Assembly: GCA_020061355.1 (NCBI GenBank)
Contig: JAGUYK010000006.1
Location: forward strand, 186,001 to 250,000
DNA: 64,000 nucleotides
DNA from: Ignavibacteriales bacterium
GTDB lineage: Bacteria; Bacteroidota; Ignavibacteria; Ignavibacteriales; Melioribacteraceae
Direction: 5' to 3'
The position numbers and the translations under genes were made by a program. Under the pieces are notes generated by a model. The model was not told the origin of the DNA. It did not search any database and saw only the letters and a program-made list of their open reading frames with translations. Below are positions 61,042 to 64,000 of the stretch, piece after piece. Within the stretch, counting starts at the first letter, position 1, and the number at the start of each line of letters is the position of its first letter.

Positions 61042-61845
61042 ATGTATTACCTTTCTGAAATATTTATTTACCCGGTCAAATCCCTTGGCGGAATTAGTCT
61101 TAAGGAGTCGGATATTACATCACGCGGATTTAAATATGACCGCCGATGGTTGTTGATTGATGAAGCGGGGAGATTCATTACGCAAAGAACCTATCCGCAA
61201 ATGGCGCTTATTAGTGTAGAGTTAAGAGAGAAGAGCTTAGAGTTTAGGCACAAAAAGAATGATGCTTCGCTGAGCATCAATATAGAAAACGGTAACAACG
61301 ATAAAGGGGATGTTGTTATTTGGGATGATAAAGTAATTTCAAATTATACCGACAAAGAAATGGATGAATGGTTCAGCGACATGCTAAAAGTAAAATGCAG
61401 GCTGGTTTATATGCCCGAAGAATCTAAACGCTTTGTCGATAAAAAATACGCATACGGTAATGAAATAGTAAGCTTTGCCGATGGCTATCCGTTTTTAATT
61501 ATCGGGCAATCCTCTCTTGATGATCTAAATTCACGACTAGATACAAAGCTGCCGATGAATCGCTTTAGACCTAACCTTGTATTTACAGGAGGAGCTCCGT
61601 TTGATGAAGACCGGATTAAAAGTTTTATGATTGGCAATATTATATTCTATCCGGTAAAACCGTGCGCGCGGTGTGTGGTAACAACGGTTGATCAGGAGAG
61701 CGGAGTTAAAAATGAAGAGCCGCTAAAGACACTTGCTTCATATAGAACAGTTGGTAATAAAGTTATGTTCGGTCAGAATTTATTACACAAGGGAAGCGGC
61801 ACAATTAGAATTGGCGACGAACTAAAAATATTGGAGTGGAAATAG
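61042..61845 (+). CDS. MOSC-domain protein with N-terminal beta barrel
   Basis: The 267-residue protein has the MOSC N-terminal domain (LSEIFIYPVKSLGGISLKESDIT ... KYDRRWLLIDEAGRFITQRTYPQMALI, about 3-60). The MOSC core follows (MNRFRPNLVFTGGAPFDED, VKPCARCVVTTVDQESG), which holds the conserved Cys that binds molybdenum cofactor sulfur (about residue 212). Members include mARC-type molybdoenzymes that reduce N-hydroxylated compounds. The start is 9 bases after the repeat, without a strong ribosome site. It ends one base before the next gene's ATG, so the two are coupled. Confidence 0.92.
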   Translation: MYYLSEIFIYPVKSLGGISLKESDITSRGFKYDRRWLLIDEAGRFITQRTYPQMALISVELREKSLEFRHKKNDASLSINIENGNNDKGDVVIWDDKVISNYTDKEMDEWFSDMLKVKCRLVYMPEESKRFVDKKYAYGNEIVSFADGYPFLIIGQSSLDDLNSRLDTKLPMNRFRPNLVFTGGAPFDEDRIKSFMIGNIIFYPVKPCARCVVTTVDQESGVKNEEPLKTLASYRTVGNKVMFGQNLLHKGSGTIRIGDELKILEWK

Positions 61846-62373
61846 ATGTTAACAATTTATGATCTGCTAAAGGGTCACGACCTTCGATCTATCGGCAAAT
61901 CCAATGAAGTTGTTAGACTCGTTACAAGTGATCCGGTACTGTTCGATGAAGTCTTTAATGGAATTTTTCATGAAGACAAAGTAATCCGCGCCAGAAGTGC
62001 CGATGCAGTAGAGAAGGTCGCTAAAAAGTATCCCGGGTATATTCAGAAAAAGAAAAAAATATTATTGAAAAATCTGCCCAATTTTAAACAGAAAGAAGTC
62101 CTCTGGCATATCGCGATGATGCTTGGCTATATAAAGCTTACAACCAATGAGATGGCAAGAGCTTCTGAATATCTGTTCCGTTGGCTAAATAGTGAAGAGA
62201 GCATTATTGTAAAAGTAATGTGTATGCAAACGTTATCGGATTATGCTTTAAAGAATAGAAGAATGCTTAAGAGTGTCCGCGATGAGATCCGAAAGCAGAT
62301 GATAAACGGTGCACCTGCAATTAAAGCGCGTGGAAAAAAGTTATTAAAAATACTTGAACAAGAGAGAAAGTGA
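61846..62373 (+). CDS. HEAT-like helical protein
   Basis: The 175-residue all-helical protein consists of about four helix pairs (IFHEDKVIRARSADAVEKVAKKYP, KEVLWHIAMMLGYIKL, IVKVMCMQTLSDYALKN), similar to HEAT/ARM-like repeats. It has no signal peptide or catalytic motif. Its ATG directly follows the MOSC stop codon (TAG-ATG) and its TGA overlaps the methyltransferase ATG, so translation of the three is coupled. A scaffold or DNA-binding role (as in HEAT-like glycosylases) is possible but not proven. Confidence 0.65.
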   Translation: MLTIYDLLKGHDLRSIGKSNEVVRLVTSDPVLFDEVFNGIFHEDKVIRARSADAVEKVAKKYPGYIQKKKKILLKNLPNFKQKEVLWHIAMMLGYIKLTTNEMARASEYLFRWLNSEESIIVKVMCMQTLSDYALKNRRMLKSVRDEIRKQMINGAPAIKARGKKLLKILEQERK

Positions 62374-63128
62374 TGAAACAATGGTATGAAGAACTCTTTA
62401 CAAATTATGCACAAAAATATGACGAAGAAACATTTACAAAAGGAACACTTGGCGAAGTTGATTTCATTGAAAAGGAAGTTGGGTATGATAAAACTATTTC
62501 AATACTTGATGTTGGATGCGGAACGGGGAGACACTCAATAGAACTGGCAAAACGTGGTTATAAAGTAGTCGGCATTGATTTATCAGAATCGCAGCTTGAG
62601 CGGGCAAGAGAAAAAGCATTGTCAGCCAAAGCGGATGTTGAATTTCTAAAAAAGGACGCACGCGATTTTAATTTTGAGAATAAGTTTGACCACGCAATAA
62701 TGGTTTGCGAGGGGGCGTTCTCCTTAATGGAAACGGATGAAATGAATTACAGAATATTGAAGAATGCTTATGACTCAATTAAACCGGGAGGGAAATTTAT
62801 ATTTACTGCATTGAGCGCATTATTTCCTCTCTATCATTCAGTGAGGGATTTTTTAAACAAAGATTCTGAAAATGTAGTCACATCCGGCAACAATTTTGAT
62901 TTGATGACGCTGAGAGAGGATTCGGAAATAGATGTAACGGATGATTCGGGAGTAGAAAAGAAAATCAAATGCAATGAGAGATATTTTATGCCATCTGAGA
63001 TTTCCTGGTATTTGAAATCGATCGGTTTTTCAAAAGCAGATATCTACGGATGTAAAATCGGTGCATTCAGCAGAGACGACAAATTGACAACGGAAGATTT
63101 TGAAATGCTGGTAGTTGCAGAGAAATAA
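62373..63128 (+). CDS. Class I SAM-dependent methyltransferase
   Basis: The 251-residue enzyme starts at the ATG at 62373, whose A is the last base of the preceding TGA; a GTG at 62370 is in frame too. SAM motifs are ISILDVGCGTGRHSIELAKRGYKVVGIDLS (about 39-68), FDHAIMVCEGAF and the Lys/Gly-rich IKPGGKFIFTALS. This pattern is shared by small-molecule methyltransferases of the UbiE/Cyt19-like type. The substrate is unknown. It is last in the coupled run MOSC, HEAT-like, methyltransferase; a VOC gene follows 35 bases later. Confidence 0.9.
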   Translation: MKQWYEELFTNYAQKYDEETFTKGTLGEVDFIEKEVGYDKTISILDVGCGTGRHSIELAKRGYKVVGIDLSESQLERAREKALSAKADVEFLKKDARDFNFENKFDHAIMVCEGAFSLMETDEMNYRILKNAYDSIKPGGKFIFTALSALFPLYHSVRDFLNKDSENVVTSGNNFDLMTLREDSEIDVTDDSGVEKKIKCNERYFMPSEISWYLKSIGFSKADIYGCKIGAFSRDDKLTTEDFEMLVVAEK

Positions 63129-63163
63129 TACAATATCTCATACTAAAATGAAGGGGTTACAAA

Positions 63164-63532
63164 ATGGCAAATGTTCTAAACTGGTTCGAAATTCCGGCAA
63201 CGGATTTAAATAGAGCAGTAAAGTTTTATTCAGAAATACTTGGCGGCGAATTTCATCTTATGGATATGATGGAATTGAAGATGGCTCTCTTTCCGATGGA
63301 AGGAGAGGGGGTAGGCGGCGCTCTCTGCCAGGGCGAATGGTATAAACCGACTCAAGACGGCGCTGTGATCTACTTAAATGCAAATCCTGATTTGTCTGTT
63401 CCTCTTTCCAAAGTTGAATCCGCCGGTGGAAAGATAATTATGCCGAAGAAACATATTTCGGATGATATCGGCTACATGGCTCTATTTATTGATAGCGAAG
63501 GAAACAGGGTGGCGTTTCACTCAAACAAATAA
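63164..63532 (+). CDS. Single-domain VOC (glyoxalase-like) protein
   Basis: The 122-residue protein has NWFEIPATDLNRAVKFYSEILGGEFH (1-30) and a second beta-alpha-beta-beta-beta module ending GYMALFIDSEGNRVAFHSNK, the VOC fold used by glyoxalase I, bleomycin-resistance proteins and dioxygenases. The usual first His is Glu here (WFEIP), as in many small VOC proteins of unknown role, and the last metal ligand position is held by Ala/Phe rather than a clear Glu, so a metal is uncertain. A GAAGGGG ribosome site precedes the start. A terminator follows. Confidence 0.88.
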   Translation: MANVLNWFEIPATDLNRAVKFYSEILGGEFHLMDMMELKMALFPMEGEGVGGALCQGEWYKPTQDGAVIYLNANPDLSVPLSKVESAGGKIIMPKKHISDDIGYMALFIDSEGNRVAFHSNK

Positions 63533-63541
63533 TTCAGAATC

Positions 63542-63567
63542 AAGGGGCGTTAAATTTAACGCCCCTT
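63542..63567. terminator. Bidirectional perfect-palindrome terminator
   Basis: A 26-base perfect palindrome has arms AAGGGGCGTTAAA (63542-63554) and TTTAACGCCCCTT (63555-63567). It is followed by TCAATTT and lies between the convergent VOC and TPR-like genes. It serves both strands. Confidence 0.85.
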
Positions 63568-63572
63568 TCAAT

Positions 63573-64000
63573 TTATAGATTGTACTTCTTCTCAAGATCT
63601 TTAGCGCGGAATGTGAGCCTGTCATTATCAAAATCATCAATATCGTCAAGTAGTTTTTTTGCTCTGGATTTATCCGCACTCTGTTTCAAGTAAATATCAA
63701 CAAGGTACTTGTAGGCGGTGTATTTATCCCGCTCGCTTTTTGAATTGAGAACTTTTCTGTAAGATTGCTCTGCCTTATCAAGCATATTATTCTTAAAGTA
63801 GGCAAACCCGATTAATAAATTAAACCTGTATTCGAAATCCGCCGCCTTGCTTAAGTCCGGCTTTGTTGCTGCGATGCTTTCTAATTCGGCAATTGTTTTT
63901 CCCGAAGCTATTTGAACTGTGAATTGATGTAGCCATTTACTTTCCTTCTCAAATTTTTTAGCCAAATTAAATGATTCTTTGCTCCCCTCTTCTAATTTGG
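63573..64000 (-). CDS. C-terminal part of TPR-like helical protein
   Basis: The reading frame stays open to the end of the window (residues before the in-frame TTG at 63965 read KLEEGSKESFNLAKKFEKES), so the true start lies beyond 64000 and only the last ~142 residues are visible. They form helical pairs (FEYRFNLLIGFAYFKNNMLDKAEQSYRKVLNSK, YTAYKYLVDIYLKQSADKSRAKKLLDDI) typical of tetratricopeptide repeats. It has no further motif. It could belong to a larger TPR protein or lipoprotein. It is convergent with the VOC gene. Confidence 0.7.
   Translation of the reverse strand, partial: KLEEGSKESFNLAKKFEKESKWLHQFTVQIASGKTIAELESIAATKPDLSKAADFEYRFNLLIGFAYFKNNMLDKAEQSYRKVLNSKSERDKYTAYKYLVDIYLKQSADKSRAKKLLDDIDDFDNDRLTFRAKDLEKKYNL

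Noticed and set aside
1..64000. tRNA, rRNA or transposon genes
   Set aside because: Gene-free gaps are short, and no T-loop motif with matching acceptor stem, no rRNA core sequence and no transposase domain were seen by eye. A covariance-model scan would be decisive.

Overview
The window looks like a chromosomal segment of a free-living, Gram-negative member of the Bacteroidota/Chlorobiota side of the tree, most probably Ignavibacteriota (Ignavibacteria). Two secreted proteins end in the 'SQNYPNPFNP' type A C-terminal sorting domain of the type IX secretion system, which is especially common in that phylum. Base composition is AT-rich, many proteins carry DUF families typical of the group (DUF2911, DUF3078, DUF5916), and IspH is the long form. 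No rRNA, tRNA, CRISPR array, transposase or phage gene was recognised. Assignment to phylum is inference from protein style, not from a marker-gene search.

Layout. 1-1.9 kb: dnaA (minus) with a DnaA-box-bearing upstream region that may be oriC. 1.9-7.6 kb: type I asparaginase translationally coupled to an HEGGH membrane protein, a NhaD-like antiporter, MscL, a variant Fic protein, a GroES-like protein and a methyltransferase. 7.7-14.6 kb: a TetR-controlled efflux operon (TetR, TolC-like, HlyD-like lipoprotein, two ABC ATPases, two ABC-2 permeases), laid out like YbhGFSR, with a promoter/operator overlap and a bidirectional terminator. 14.6-22.7 kb: a DUF5916 outer-membrane protein and a ~1600-residue surface adhesin with an N-terminal Cys-Gln thioester domain, SdrD-type B domains, a choice-of-anchor A domain nested inside a DUF11 domain, a beta-propeller and a T9SS signal. 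22.8-27.7 kb: DUF2911 protein, IspH, dGTPase-like HD protein, cation diffusion facilitator.

27.9-31.5 kb: a compact operon (YceI, MarR, ring-cleaving VOC dioxygenase, small cupin, MhqD-like hydrolase, FMN reductase) resembling the Bacillus mhq quinone-detoxification regulon. 31.5-42.4 kb: a signalling/surface locus: a NarL-type response regulator divergent from a transmembrane histidine kinase, which is followed directly by a LysM/FecR-like/Ig-like protein, a ~1600-residue PKD-repeat protein and three small unknown proteins. 42.4-44.8 kb: a META-domain gene relic, a sodium:solute symporter, a LapA-like protein and SufE. 44.8-53.6 kb: DUF3078 protein, UvrB, an exported redoxin, a TPR histidine kinase, a secreted C1 papain-like peptidase and an Ntn-type asparaginase.

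53.6-64 kb: an inverted-repeat relic, a DUF1761 protein, a second T9SS-sorted propeller protein, a HAD phosphatase, and a co-directional run (enoyl-CoA hydratase-like, GT-C-like membrane protein, class D beta-lactamase, metallophosphoesterase, four-helix-bundle protein flanked by degenerate inverted repeats, MOSC protein, HEAT-like protein, methyltransferase, VOC protein). A TPR-like gene runs off the right edge.

The most unusual items are the thioester/T9SS adhesin with its nested domain, the two-component/LysM-FecR/PKD locus, the Fic protein altered in both its catalytic and its inhibitory motif, and the META-domain relic.
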